Below, in pieces: positions 42,004-50,352 of a stretch of 52,484 nt of DNA (position 1 is the stretch's first letter; each line of letters starts with the position of its first letter). The notes beneath the pieces were generated by a model that was given only the letters and a program-made list of their open reading frames with translations, did not search any database and had not been told where the DNA came from. The stretch covers positions 1 through 52,484 of the forward strand of contig JAQSDW010000066.1 of NCBI GenBank assembly GCA_029946105.1. Reading direction: 5' to 3'. Source of the stretch: Reyranella sp. (GTDB lineage Bacteria; Pseudomonadota; Alphaproteobacteria; Reyranellales; Reyranellaceae). Made by a program: the position numbers and the translations under genes.

Positions 42004-42945
42004 TCAGTAGCGGATGCGTGGATCGAGGAAGGCGTAGGAGATGTCGATGATCAGGTTCACCAGCACCTTGGCGGCGGCGAACACCAGGATCAGCCCCTGC
42101 ACGACCGGATAGTCGCGCTTGAGCACCGCATCGACGGTGAGACGGCCGAGGCCCGGGATGTTGAACACCGTTTCGGTGATGACCACGCCCGAGATCAGCA
42201 GTGCGATACCGATGCCGATCACGGTGACGATCGGCACGGCGGCATTTTTGAGCGCATGCAGCAGCAGCACGCGGTCGGTGGCGAGGCCCTTGGCATTGGC
42301 GGTGCGGATGTAGTCCTGCGCCAGCACCTCCAGCATCGAGGCCCGTGTGATGCGGGCGATCAGCGCCATGTAGGTCACGCCAAGCGCTACCGAAGGCAGA
42401 ATCAGGCTTTCGGCGAAGGGCCAGAGCCCCTCGGCGATCGGCTTGTAGCCCTGTACCGGCAGAAGCTGCCACTGCACGGCGAAGAAATAGATCAGGACAT
42501 AGGACAGCACGAACACCGGCATGGCAAAGCCCAGCACGGCGAAGCCCATGACCAGGCGGTCGACGAGCTTGCGCGCCTTCCACGCCGCCACGACGCCGAT
42601 GGGAATGGCGAGCGCCACGGCCACGAACAGGGTCGAGAGCGTGAGCGCCACGGTCGGTTCAAGGCGCTGCGAGATCAGGCGGGTGACGGCCAGGTTGGAG
42701 AAGATCGACACGCCCATGTCGCCTTGCGCCAGTTGCAGGACCCAAACGAAGAACTGCTCGACCATCGGCCGGTCGAGCCCGAGCTTGGCACGGACAGCCG
42801 CAATCGCCTCGGCCGTAGCATCCTCGCCGGCGATGATCGCCGCCGGATCGCCCGGAGCGAAGCGCAGAAGGAAGAACACGAACAGCGCGACCACTGCCAT
42901 CACTGGCAGTGTCGCGAACAGTCGCCGCACAATATAGGCGGTCAC
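42004..42945 (-). CDS. dipeptide-type ABC transporter permease (DppB-like)
   Basis: The 313-residue product has six membrane helices with RFAPGDPAAII after helix 1, an LGLDRPMVEQF segment, and the EAA-type coupling loop RTANAKGLATDRVLLLHALKN. The start is GTG at 42945. It lies after a 120-base gap from the binding-protein gene that contains REP-like elements, which may lower its expression relative to the binding protein. Confidence 0.93.
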   Translation of the reverse strand: MTAYIVRRLFATLPVMAVVALFVFFLLRFAPGDPAAIIAGEDATAEAIAAVRAKLGLDRPMVEQFFVWVLQLAQGDMGVSIFSNLAVTRLISQRLEPTVALTLSTLFVAVALAIPIGVVAAWKARKLVDRLVMGFAVLGFAMPVFVLSYVLIYFFAVQWQLLPVQGYKPIAEGLWPFAESLILPSVALGVTYMALIARITRASMLEVLAQDYIRTANAKGLATDRVLLLHALKNAAVPIVTVIGIGIALLISGVVITETVFNIPGLGRLTVDAVLKRDYPVVQGLILVFAAAKVLVNLIIDISYAFLDPRIRY

Positions 42946-42960
42946 GACGGCGAAGCCGTC

Positions 42961-43067
42961 GCCCTGAGCGTAGCGTAGCGAAGTCGAAGGGCCTCGTTTC
43001 GGCTAGTCACGATAAAAGATCCCTCCACTCCGCTTCGCTGCGGTCGGGATGACGAGCTGCGCTCGTC
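42961..43067. repeat. REP-like elements and stop-overlapping hairpin between the binding-protein and permease genes
   Basis: A palindromic unit from GCCCTGAGCG (42961) to GTCGAAGGGC (42992) is followed by a second one, CCCTCCACTCCGCTTCGC to GGTCGGGATGAC (43021-43053), and a 7-base hairpin GACGAGC-TGC-GCTCGTC (43051-43067) that overlaps the binding-protein stop codon. The first unit has the same ends as the element at 37121. Placement inside an ABC operon after the binding protein is the same as in malE-malF, where REP elements stabilise the upstream mRNA. Confidence 0.7.
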
Positions 43068-44649
43068 ACTTCTTCGTTATGCCCCACAGAACCGCCAGGC
43101 CAGTGTTGGGCACGATGCCCTCGATCTTGTCGGCCCGATAGGCGAGCGGTGTATTCCATTGGCCGAATGGGATGTAGACGACCTGCTCCATTGCCCGCGT
43201 CTGCAGGTCCTTGGCGATCTTCTTGCGCTCTTCGTCGGTCTGGGCAAAGGCAAAGGCGTTGCGCAGCTTCTCGATCTCGGGATCGCACGGCCAGCCGAAC
43301 AGGCCCTTGTCGCAGGCAGCCCCGATCCAGGTGTGCAGCACCGGATTGGACGAGCCGACACCGCCCGTCGTGGTGACGAAGATGTTCCAGCCGCCCTGCG
43401 CCGGCGCTTCCTTCTTGGCGCGGCGGGAGACAACCGAGCCCCAGTCCATCGACTGGGCATCAACGTTGAGCCCGGCCTCGCGCATGGCCTGGACCAGCAC
43501 CTGCGTGGCCGGAGTGATGGTGTTGTGGTCGGTGGTGAACAGCACGGTGATCGGCTCGCCCTTGTAGCCGGCCTCCTTCATCAGCTGCGCCGCCTTCTTC
43601 GGATTGTATTCCTTGAAGAAGGCCGAGCCGCCATCGTTCTCGTAGGGACCGCCGCAGGTGAGCATTCCGTGGCAGACGCGGTAGTATTCCGGGTTGCCGA
43701 CGATGGCGCGCAGGAAGTCCTCCTGGTTGACCAGGTAGTACATCGCCTGCCGCGCCTTCACGTTGTCGAATGGCGGATGGAGATGATTCAGCCGGATCAT
43801 GCCCTGCGTGCCGTCGATCTTGCCTGTCATCATCAACTTCACGCCCTTGGCCTTGGACAGGATCGGCAGGAAGTCGTTGTTGGGGGCCTCGTAGAAATCG
43901 ATCTCGCCGTTGACCAGCGCCGACATCGCCGTCTGCGGATCGGAGATCCACACTAGCTCGATGCGATCGACGCCCGGAATTTTGCTGCCGGCGAAGGACG
44001 ACGGCGGCTCGTTGCCCGGCCGCGGCACGTAGTCCTTGTTCTTGAGGTAGACCGCCTTGCTGCCGGGCACCCAGAGGTCCTTGGCGAACTTGAACGGGCC
44101 CGAGCCGATGGCCTCCTTGACCTGCTGCTGCGGGTCGGTGAGCGCTTCCTTCTCGCGCATGATAATGGCGACCGAGCTGCCGCTCTTGCCGAGCGACTCC
44201 AGGACCATGCCGTAGGGCTCGCTCAGCGCCATGGTGAAGGTCTTGTCGTCGACGGCGTCCATTTTCTTCACATAGGACATGAGCCGGATGCCGACGCCGT
44301 CCTTGGCGCCCCAGCGCTTGAGCGAGGCGATGACGTCCTTGGTCGTGACCGGCGAGCCGTCATGAAATTTCAACCCGTCGCGTAGAGTGAAGGTATAGGT
44401 GAGCCGGTCGGGGCTGACCTCATACTTGCCCACCATCTGCGGCTGCGGCTTGAGATTGGCGTCGTTGCCGAACAGCGTGTCGTAGATCAGCATGCCGTGG
44501 ATGCTGGCGATCGTCTGGGTCGTCCAGATCGGATCGATGACGCGCACGTCGGCATGCATGACGGCGCGCAGGACCTTTTCCTGTCCCTGTGCATGAGCCG
44601 CGAACGGAATGGCCAGTGCCAATGCACCGGCAAGAATGCGCTTCAACAT
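43066..44649 (-). CDS. peptide-type ABC transporter substrate-binding protein (SBP family 5)
   Basis: The 527-residue product has a Sec signal (MLKRILAGALALAIPFAAHA, cleavage before QGQ) and the DppA/OppA family features: LRDGLKFHDGSPVTTKDV, EAIGSGPFKF, TMALSEPYGMVLESLGKSG and QAMYYLVNQEDFLRAI. It captures a peptide or peptide-like ligand in the periplasm for the DppBCDF complex. The ATG at 44649, with AGGGAG eight bases upstream, was chosen over an extension to 44685. Its coupling with MlrC and a deacetylase suggests a modified or cyclic peptide ligand, by inference. Confidence 0.92.
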   Translation of the reverse strand: MLKRILAGALALAIPFAAHAQGQEKVLRAVMHADVRVIDPIWTTQTIASIHGMLIYDTLFGNDANLKPQPQMVGKYEVSPDRLTYTFTLRDGLKFHDGSPVTTKDVIASLKRWGAKDGVGIRLMSYVKKMDAVDDKTFTMALSEPYGMVLESLGKSGSSVAIIMREKEALTDPQQQVKEAIGSGPFKFAKDLWVPGSKAVYLKNKDYVPRPGNEPPSSFAGSKIPGVDRIELVWISDPQTAMSALVNGEIDFYEAPNNDFLPILSKAKGVKLMMTGKIDGTQGMIRLNHLHPPFDNVKARQAMYYLVNQEDFLRAIVGNPEYYRVCHGMLTCGGPYENDGGSAFFKEYNPKKAAQLMKEAGYKGEPITVLFTTDHNTITPATQVLVQAMREAGLNVDAQSMDWGSVVSRRAKKEAPAQGGWNIFVTTTGGVGSSNPVLHTWIGAACDKGLFGWPCDPEIEKLRNAFAFAQTDEERKKIAKDLQTRAMEQVVYIPFGQWNTPLAYRADKIEGIVPNTGLAVLWGITKK

Positions 44650-44714
44650 ACGAATCTCCCTAAGCTCCCCGCAGTCAGTATGCAAAGCACGGCTCGTGAT
44701 TGTCCAGCACGACG

Positions 44715-46187
44715 CTATGAAATCAGTCCGCGTGGCTTGGCGTCGGCATCGAGCGGCCAGATCGGTCGTTGCACCTTTGTATAAGGCACCTTGCGGTGGT
44801 CGCGCCGGAGCGGACCGCTCGATTCGACATAGATCACTTTCTTCGCAATCGGTCCGTAGGCCGCCATGAAGTGATTGGTCGACTTCACGACGACGATCTT
44901 CTTCTGTGCAGGATCGATGCCAAGATTCGTGAACAACTCGAGTCCGGTCGCCTGGGTGCGTTTGGTGATCAGCACGACGTCGACACCGTCAACTCGTACT
45001 GCGGCACAATCACCGACCGGCACCTGCGTCGGCCCGAATTGCTGCCAGGCATCGCGCTTGAGGCCGATGATCTCGACCTCTGCATCCACCGGCTGGCCCG
45101 ACGAGGGCGCGATCTTGCCGCCGAACCGCAGACCGATCTTCGCGCCCAGACCCGTATCGAAGCAGATGCGGACAGCGATGGGATCCCAGATCGGCCCGAG
45201 GCAGGCGTTCTCGACCTTGCTCGCGATCAGGTGGCGCAGGATGTCGGTATTGTCCGAGGGCGCGCCGCCGCCGGCGTTGTCGGCCGGATCGGCGATCACC
45301 ACCGGCAGGTCGTTGAAGGCAAGCCCCTTGCCCACTCCGGTCGCGACATCGAACGATGGCGGTGCGGTCTTGCCGCGCAACGACACCAGCTCCTCGCCCA
45401 GCGTGGTGGCGAGCGCATCGGCCTTCTTCTTGTCGCCGTCGGCGATCACCAGCACGCGCGTGCCGATCTCGGCCACGTCGCCATAGGGAAAGCAGTGGGC
45501 GATGGACACGGAAAGGATTCCGTCCTTGCCCTCCATCGCCATGATGCGATCGACGAGGCCGCGCATCGGCTGGATCGTCGTCGGATAGCTCTGGATCTGC
45601 CGACAGTCGTAGACCGAGGTCACCGGCTTGATCTCGCCGCGCAGCGTGCGCAGCACGAGGTCGAGCACGTCCTCAGCACGCTCGACCACGTCGGTGTGCG
45701 GAAACTCCTTGTAGAGCACGATGATGTCGGATGCCGCGACGCGCTTCAGCGTGAGATGGCAATGCGGATCGAGCTCGATGCCGATCACGCATTTCGGTCC
45801 GACGATGGCGCGGGCCCGCTCGATGATATCGCCTTCGACGTCGTCGTAGCCGTGCGCCACCATGGCGCCGTGCAGGCCGAGCAGCAGCCCGTCGACCGGA
45901 AGGGCCGCCTTGAGCTGGCTCAGGATCTCGTCGCGCATGGTCTCGTAATCCGCGCGATTGGTCGTGCCGGCCGGACTGGCGGCGAAGCAGCTGCCCTCGA
46001 TCAGCTCGAATCCCTCGGCCTTGGCGCGGGCGCGGCCAACGAAAAGCGGCGCCGTGCACATGCGCGGCGCATCGGTCGGATGCTCGCCCGGCCGCAGGAA
46101 GACCGACTCGCGATAGTTTTCCAGACTGGTCGGCAGCGGCGAGAAGGTGTTGGTCTCGGTGGCGAGCGTGGCGGTGAAAAGACGCAT
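44715..46187 (-). CDS. M81 family metallopeptidase (MlrC-like)
   Basis: The 490-residue product matches MlrC, the enzyme that opens linearised microcystin, by its start (MRLFTATLATETNTFSPL), GLHGAMVAHGYDDVEGD, GIELDPHCHLTLK and FPHTDVVERA. These hold the Asp and His metal ligands, and the C-terminal MlrC_C domain covers about 310-480. Members of this family in other bacteria are thought to cleave varied small peptides. ATG has TGAGGAG, which includes the stop of the upstream deacetylase gene, so translation is coupled. It is cytoplasmic and probably processes what the ABC importer brings in. Confidence 0.9.
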   Translation of the reverse strand: MRLFTATLATETNTFSPLPTSLENYRESVFLRPGEHPTDAPRMCTAPLFVGRARAKAEGFELIEGSCFAASPAGTTNRADYETMRDEILSQLKAALPVDGLLLGLHGAMVAHGYDDVEGDIIERARAIVGPKCVIGIELDPHCHLTLKRVAASDIIVLYKEFPHTDVVERAEDVLDLVLRTLRGEIKPVTSVYDCRQIQSYPTTIQPMRGLVDRIMAMEGKDGILSVSIAHCFPYGDVAEIGTRVLVIADGDKKKADALATTLGEELVSLRGKTAPPSFDVATGVGKGLAFNDLPVVIADPADNAGGGAPSDNTDILRHLIASKVENACLGPIWDPIAVRICFDTGLGAKIGLRFGGKIAPSSGQPVDAEVEIIGLKRDAWQQFGPTQVPVGDCAAVRVDGVDVVLITKRTQATGLELFTNLGIDPAQKKIVVVKSTNHFMAAYGPIAKKVIYVESSGPLRRDHRKVPYTKVQRPIWPLDADAKPRGLIS

Positions 46188-46195
46188 GAAACTCC

Positions 46196-47086
46196 TCAGG
46201 GAACAGTGCCGGCGGGAAGGGATTCGCAATGACGGGCAATCGCGCCGGGAGTCGTGAGCCAGATGCGGTCGCGATGTTTCGCGATGTGACGCAGCGCGCG
46301 CTTCAGATGCCGCAGGCGATGCGGCTGGCCGACCAGATAGGCATGCAGCGCCACGCCCATCACCAGCGGCCGCTCCTGCGATAGCTCCAGCATCTCGTCG
46401 AACTGGTCGACGATGATGTCGGCGAACGCTTCACCACCGATCTTGCGGCCGACAATCTGCGGAATGTCGTTCACTTCCTGTGGATAGGGCACGGCGAGGA
46501 TGCGCTTGCCGCCGCGGCAGCTGAACCAAATGGGCTGGTCGTCCATGCACCAGTCCAGCAGGTAGCGATAGCCCGCTTCGGCCAGCAGGTCGGGCGTGAC
46601 GTGACTGTGCGAAATCCACGGCCCCAACCAGCCTTCCGGAGAGCGGCCTTCGGCTTCCGCCAGGCGCGAGGTCGCCTCACCGATCAACGTCCGTTCGGCC
46701 GCCTCGTCGAGCCCGCCCTGGCGCTCGGCATTGGTGCGGCCATGGCCCACGATCTCGTCGCCCCGGGCCCGGCAGGCCGCCACCAGGGCCGGCGCATAGT
46801 CGTACATCGCGCTGTTGACCAGGGCAGCCATCGGCAACTGCAGGGCATCGAAGGCGTCGAGCATGTACCAGGCGCCGACACGATTGCCATAATCGCGCCA
46901 CGCGAAGTTGAGAATGTCGGGATGTGGTCCACCCGGCGCCAGTTCCGCACCCAGCCCCTCGCCGTAGGAAAAATGCTCGAGATTGAGAGCAAAATAGACG
47001 GCGAGCCGTCGGCCGTTCGGCCAAGTGTAGTCGGCGCGACCACGCAGCGGCGCATAGTCGTAGCGGTTGTGTGTCTTAAGGTCCAT
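46196..47086 (-). CDS. polysaccharide deacetylase-family protein (PuuE/allantoinase-like)
   Basis: The 296-residue product has a NodB-like barrel: RLAVYFALNLEHFSYGEG, LPMAALVNSAMYDYAP, EIVGHGRTNAERQ, WLGPWISHSHVTPDLLAEAG and DWCMDDQPIWF, then VMGVALHAYLVGQPHRL. The canonical TFDD metal motif is replaced (NLEHFS), as in the PuuE group, which includes metal-independent allantoinases. It is predicted to be cytoplasmic, with no signal peptide. It is first in the operon and its stop lies in the ribosome-binding site of the MlrC gene. A hydrolase acting on an amide or ring of the imported compound is likely. Confidence 0.85.
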   Translation of the reverse strand: MDLKTHNRYDYAPLRGRADYTWPNGRRLAVYFALNLEHFSYGEGLGAELAPGGPHPDILNFAWRDYGNRVGAWYMLDAFDALQLPMAALVNSAMYDYAPALVAACRARGDEIVGHGRTNAERQGGLDEAAERTLIGEATSRLAEAEGRSPEGWLGPWISHSHVTPDLLAEAGYRYLLDWCMDDQPIWFSCRGGKRILAVPYPQEVNDIPQIVGRKIGGEAFADIIVDQFDEMLELSQERPLVMGVALHAYLVGQPHRLRHLKRALRHIAKHRDRIWLTTPGAIARHCESLPAGTVP

Positions 47087-47131
47087 TCCGACAAACTAAC
47101 GTCGGAAGTCACGAAGGGCTACGGTTAGACC

Positions 47132-48427
47132 ATGCTCAATCGCCTGCTGTCCGCCGCCCTCACCGGCTGCCTTCTTCTCCTCACCGGCTCCCCGGCCTTC
47201 GCCTACTACTCGAAGGATTCGTACGAAGGCGAGGTCACCTTCACCAGCATGGTCGAGATCGCCGAGGATGCGCCCGACTTCATCCTGCTGCCCTCGTACA
47301 TCAACCGGCAGCTCCTGTATCTCGCCGGCCCTCTGCAGGCCGCGCCCAAGAAGGCCGCCGCCAAGAACGACGCGAAGGTCGAGGTTCTCGGAAAGCATCG
47401 CGACACCAAGACCGGCAAGCTCTATGTGCGCTACCGCTACACCGACCCGTTCGTTCTCGATAACGGGCTTCAGGACGTCGTGAAGATCCGCCTGCCTCTC
47501 AACCTCGACGAGGTGTGGGACCGCTCGAGCGACAATTGCTTCAGCTGGGGCGACAATTATCGCATGGCCTACTTTTGGGCTCCGCTGAACAAAGGGTGCC
47601 CGCTGGTCGACGGCGTCGACTATTCCACCGCAGATGGCACGATCGTCGCAAAGCGAGCCAACACCGCCAATACCGCGCCCGCCTACCAGCGGCTGACCAA
47701 CGGCAACGGTGCGATCCGCATCGTCCTGACGTTTTGCGCCGATGACGACAAGAACGGCAAATCCGCTCCCGACAAGAACACCGACTACAACGCCGCAAAC
47801 TACCGCGACGTCCGCAAGTTCCTGCTGAATCAGGGCTTCTCGGTACGCACCGTCCCTGTCGATGAGCGCGAGCGTGAATGCGTAAATACAAAGCCTCTTG
47901 CCGCCTCGCCGGGGCATGTCGAGGAATTCGCGCGCAAGGATGGCGGGCGCAAGATCGTCGTCCGCCTGTTCTGGGGCGTCACCAACATCGGAGAGGATAG
48001 CGTCGCCTTCTTCTGCATGGCGAAGGAGGCTGCGGAACGCGGTTCCGCATTTCTGTACGCCGGACATTCCCGCGTCGGCCTGCTGGATCTCACGTACATG
48101 GGCGAGCAGATCGGCGCGCCCATCAAGATGAATCACGACCAATACCAGATATATGGATTCTTTGGCTGCTCGAGCTACAGCTACTACAATCTCTCTTATT
48201 TCGCTGCGAAGGCCTCGAAGGCCTCGAAGGCCGATCCTGAAGGTACGAAGAATGCCAACATTATCACCAACGGTATTACCGGCTCGTTTGGTTCGATGAC
48301 GGATTTCACGATCAAGACCCTGACACCGATTTTCAATTGGTCCGCACGCGGTACCAAGGCGAGCTGGCAGCAGATCATGAATTCCTACTCGGAGAGATTT
48401 CTGACCGGGGTCAACGGCGACGAATAG
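47132..48427 (+). CDS. secreted protein with clan CD (caspase/gingipain-like) His-Cys pattern, unknown family
   Basis: I do not recognise a named family for this 431-residue protein. It has a Sec signal peptide (MLNRLLSAALTGCLLLLTGS, cleavage after AFA at 24). In the C-terminal half a hydrophobic stretch leads to His312 (SAFLYAGHSRVG) and another to Cys346 (YQIYGFFGCSSYS), 34 residues apart. This is the order and spacing of the catalytic dyad of clan CD cysteine peptidases; the usual His-Gly is His-Ser here. Six other cysteines occur in the mature protein, and the protein should be periplasmic or exported. A short repeat KASKASKAD lies at 360-368. Protease activity is an inference. It diverges from the deacetylase gene, 45 bases away. 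Confidence 0.75.
   Translation: MLNRLLSAALTGCLLLLTGSPAFAYYSKDSYEGEVTFTSMVEIAEDAPDFILLPSYINRQLLYLAGPLQAAPKKAAAKNDAKVEVLGKHRDTKTGKLYVRYRYTDPFVLDNGLQDVVKIRLPLNLDEVWDRSSDNCFSWGDNYRMAYFWAPLNKGCPLVDGVDYSTADGTIVAKRANTANTAPAYQRLTNGNGAIRIVLTFCADDDKNGKSAPDKNTDYNAANYRDVRKFLLNQGFSVRTVPVDERERECVNTKPLAASPGHVEEFARKDGGRKIVVRLFWGVTNIGEDSVAFFCMAKEAAERGSAFLYAGHSRVGLLDLTYMGEQIGAPIKMNHDQYQIYGFFGCSSYSYYNLSYFAAKASKASKADPEGTKNANIITNGITGSFGSMTDFTIKTLTPIFNWSARGTKASWQQIMNSYSERFLTGVNGDE
48211..48232 (+). repeat. 9-base tandem repeat inside the clan CD-like gene
   Basis: GGCCTCGAA occurs twice in tandem and is followed by a partial copy GGCC, coding for Lys-Ala-Ser repeats. As the unit is a multiple of three, gain or loss would change the loop length without a frameshift. 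It falls just after the Cys346 region, in a probable surface loop. Confidence 0.6.
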
Positions 48428-48521
48428 TCGGGCTGCACACCGCCGGGCGACGACTCCGCGCACTAGCAAGACGTAGCGCCCGCAATGGCGATGCGCTACG
48501 ATTACACAGCTAATGAAAATG

Positions 48522-48539
48522 CCGCAGGCTCACCTGCGG
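48522..48539 (+). promoter_or_regulatory. perfect 7-base hairpin upstream of the AfuB-like gene
   Basis: CCGCAGG (48522-48528), CTCA loop, CCTGCGG (48533-48539) form a strong short hairpin that ends 5 bases before GGGAGG, the presumed ribosome-binding site of the permease gene. It may modulate translation or end transcription read through from the previous gene. Its presence argues that this stretch is leader rather than coding sequence. Confidence 0.4.
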
Positions 48540-48560
48540 ACGCCTGGGAGGAACGAAGCG

Positions 48561-50321
48561 TTGACGGCGACGAGTGCTGACGCATTGCCAGCGACGAGGG
48601 ACGGCGCGTATTCGCTGCGCCGCCTGACGGCGCCGCTGTGGGTCTGCGGTCTCCTGATCCTGCTGACTTTCCTGGTGATCTACCCGCTGCTGATGCTGGT
48701 ATTCGGGGCGCTGAGCGACTCCAACCCGGTGATCGACGGTTTCGGCAAGTTCAGCCCCTCGGCCAAGCATTTCCTCGAAGTGCTGGGCAACGAGAATGTC
48801 CACCTCGCCTTCTTCAACGCCCTGGCGGCATGCGGCGGCGGCACCATCCTGGCGGTGGTGATCGGCCTCGCCTTCTCGTGGATCGTCGTGCGCACCAATA
48901 CGCCGTTCAAGGGCTTCATCGCCGGCGCCAGCCTGATCCCGCTGTTCGTGCCGCCGCTGGTCGCAGGCGTCGCCTGGGGCATCCTGGGTTCACCCAAGAC
49001 CGGCCTGCTCAATACCGCGCTGAAATGGATGAACATCGACTTCCGCTTCAATTTCTATTCGATGTCGGGGCTTATCATCGTCTTCGGCATGTACTACGCA
49101 CCCTACGTCTACATGTTCACGGCCTCGGCACTGAAGAACATGGACCCGAGCCTCGAGGAAGCCTCCGAAGTAGCCGGCGCCAGCGCCTTCACGACGATCT
49201 TCACCGTTACCTTTCCCCTGATTGCGCCCGCCATCCTGGCGGGTTCGCTGCTGTCGTTCGTGGTGATGCTGGGCATCTACGGCGTGCCGGCGGCGCTCGG
49301 TGCGCCGGCGAACATCAACGTGCTCACGACCTACATCTTCCAGCTCACAGCCTGGAGTCCGCCCCTCTACAACACCGCCGCGGCCGTCGCGATCCTGCTC
49401 ATGGTCGTCACGGCGATCCTGGTCTGGGCCCAGCAGAGGATTTTGTCCGGGCGCAGCTTTGCCACCGTTGCCGGCAAGGCATTCCGGCCGCGCAGTCTCA
49501 ATCTCGGCAAGTGGCGTTGGTTCACTTTCAGCCTGGCCATGACCTACCTGATGATCGTGGTCGTGCTGCCGACGTTGGCGCTCGTCATCGCCGCGTTTCG
49601 CAAGTTCTTGTTCTTCAAGGACTTCGACGCGCTGTTCGACATGCGCCAGTACAGCTGGGCCCACTTCAACAGCGTGTTCGACAATCCACTGACCATGCTG
49701 TCGATCTGGAATACGCTGAAGGTCGGCGTCATCACGGCGGTAATTGGCGGCGTGCTGGCCTTCGCCATCGGCTACACCGTCTTCCGCACCCAGGTCGCCG
49801 GCCGCAAGTCGATCGACCTGCTTTCGACCGTGCCCGTCGCCATTCCCGGCCTGGTCATCGGCGTCGCCTATCTGTGGGCGTGGATCGGCCTGCCGGGCGG
49901 TCTTTACGGCACGATCTGGATCCTGGCGCTGGCCTTCGTCGCGCGCTTCATTCCGGACACGGTGAAGGCGCTGTCGACCTCGTTCCTCCAGATCCACAGG
50001 GAACTCGAGGAAGCCGCCTGGATTTGCGGCCGCGGCCTGCTCGGCACGATCCGCACCGTCGTGCTGCCACTGGCGCGGCCGGGCGTGGTGGCGTCGATGA
50101 CGCTGCTGTTCGTGCTGGCGATCCGCGAGCTCGGGTCTTCCCTCTTTCTCTACACCAGCGACACGACCGTGATGGCCGTGCTGCTGCTCGACTACTACGA
50201 AGGCGGAAATACCGGCAAGACCGCCGCCTTCAGCCTGGTGCAGACCGCGATTCTCGCGGTCCTGCTGAGCTTCACGACCTGGCTTTCGCGCGAAACGACA
50301 CAGAGCGCCCGCTTCAATTAA
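48561..50321 (+). CDS. AfuB/FbpB-type ABC transporter permease (two fused permease halves)
   Basis: The 586-residue product has about twelve membrane helices in two binding-protein-dependent permease repeats. The coupling loops are DPSLEEASEVAGASAFTTIF in the first half and HRELEEAAWICGRGLLGTI in the second. It resembles ferric iron permeases (FbpB/AfuB) but also permeases for other small ligands. I chose the TTG at 48561, which has GGGAGG nine bases upstream; an ATG at 48513 would add 16 residues, lacks a ribosome-binding site, and places a hairpin in the coding region. It is first of three transporter genes. Confidence 0.9.
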   Translation: MTATSADALPATRDGAYSLRRLTAPLWVCGLLILLTFLVIYPLLMLVFGALSDSNPVIDGFGKFSPSAKHFLEVLGNENVHLAFFNALAACGGGTILAVVIGLAFSWIVVRTNTPFKGFIAGASLIPLFVPPLVAGVAWGILGSPKTGLLNTALKWMNIDFRFNFYSMSGLIIVFGMYYAPYVYMFTASALKNMDPSLEEASEVAGASAFTTIFTVTFPLIAPAILAGSLLSFVVMLGIYGVPAALGAPANINVLTTYIFQLTAWSPPLYNTAAAVAILLMVVTAILVWAQQRILSGRSFATVAGKAFRPRSLNLGKWRWFTFSLAMTYLMIVVVLPTLALVIAAFRKFLFFKDFDALFDMRQYSWAHFNSVFDNPLTMLSIWNTLKVGVITAVIGGVLAFAIGYTVFRTQVAGRKSIDLLSTVPVAIPGLVIGVAYLWAWIGLPGGLYGTIWILALAFVARFIPDTVKALSTSFLQIHRELEEAAWICGRGLLGTIRTVVLPLARPGVVASMTLLFVLAIRELGSSLFLYTSDTTVMAVLLLDYYEGGNTGKTAAFSLVQTAILAVLLSFTTWLSRETTQSARFN

Positions 50322-50352
50322 CGAAAATGACGACAACTGGAGGACATGACCG

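Noticed and set aside
48513..48560. N-terminal 16 codons of the AfuB-like permease starting at ATG 48513
   Set aside because: No ribosome-binding site is present and a strong hairpin lies within; the TTG at 48561 has GGGAGG upstream.
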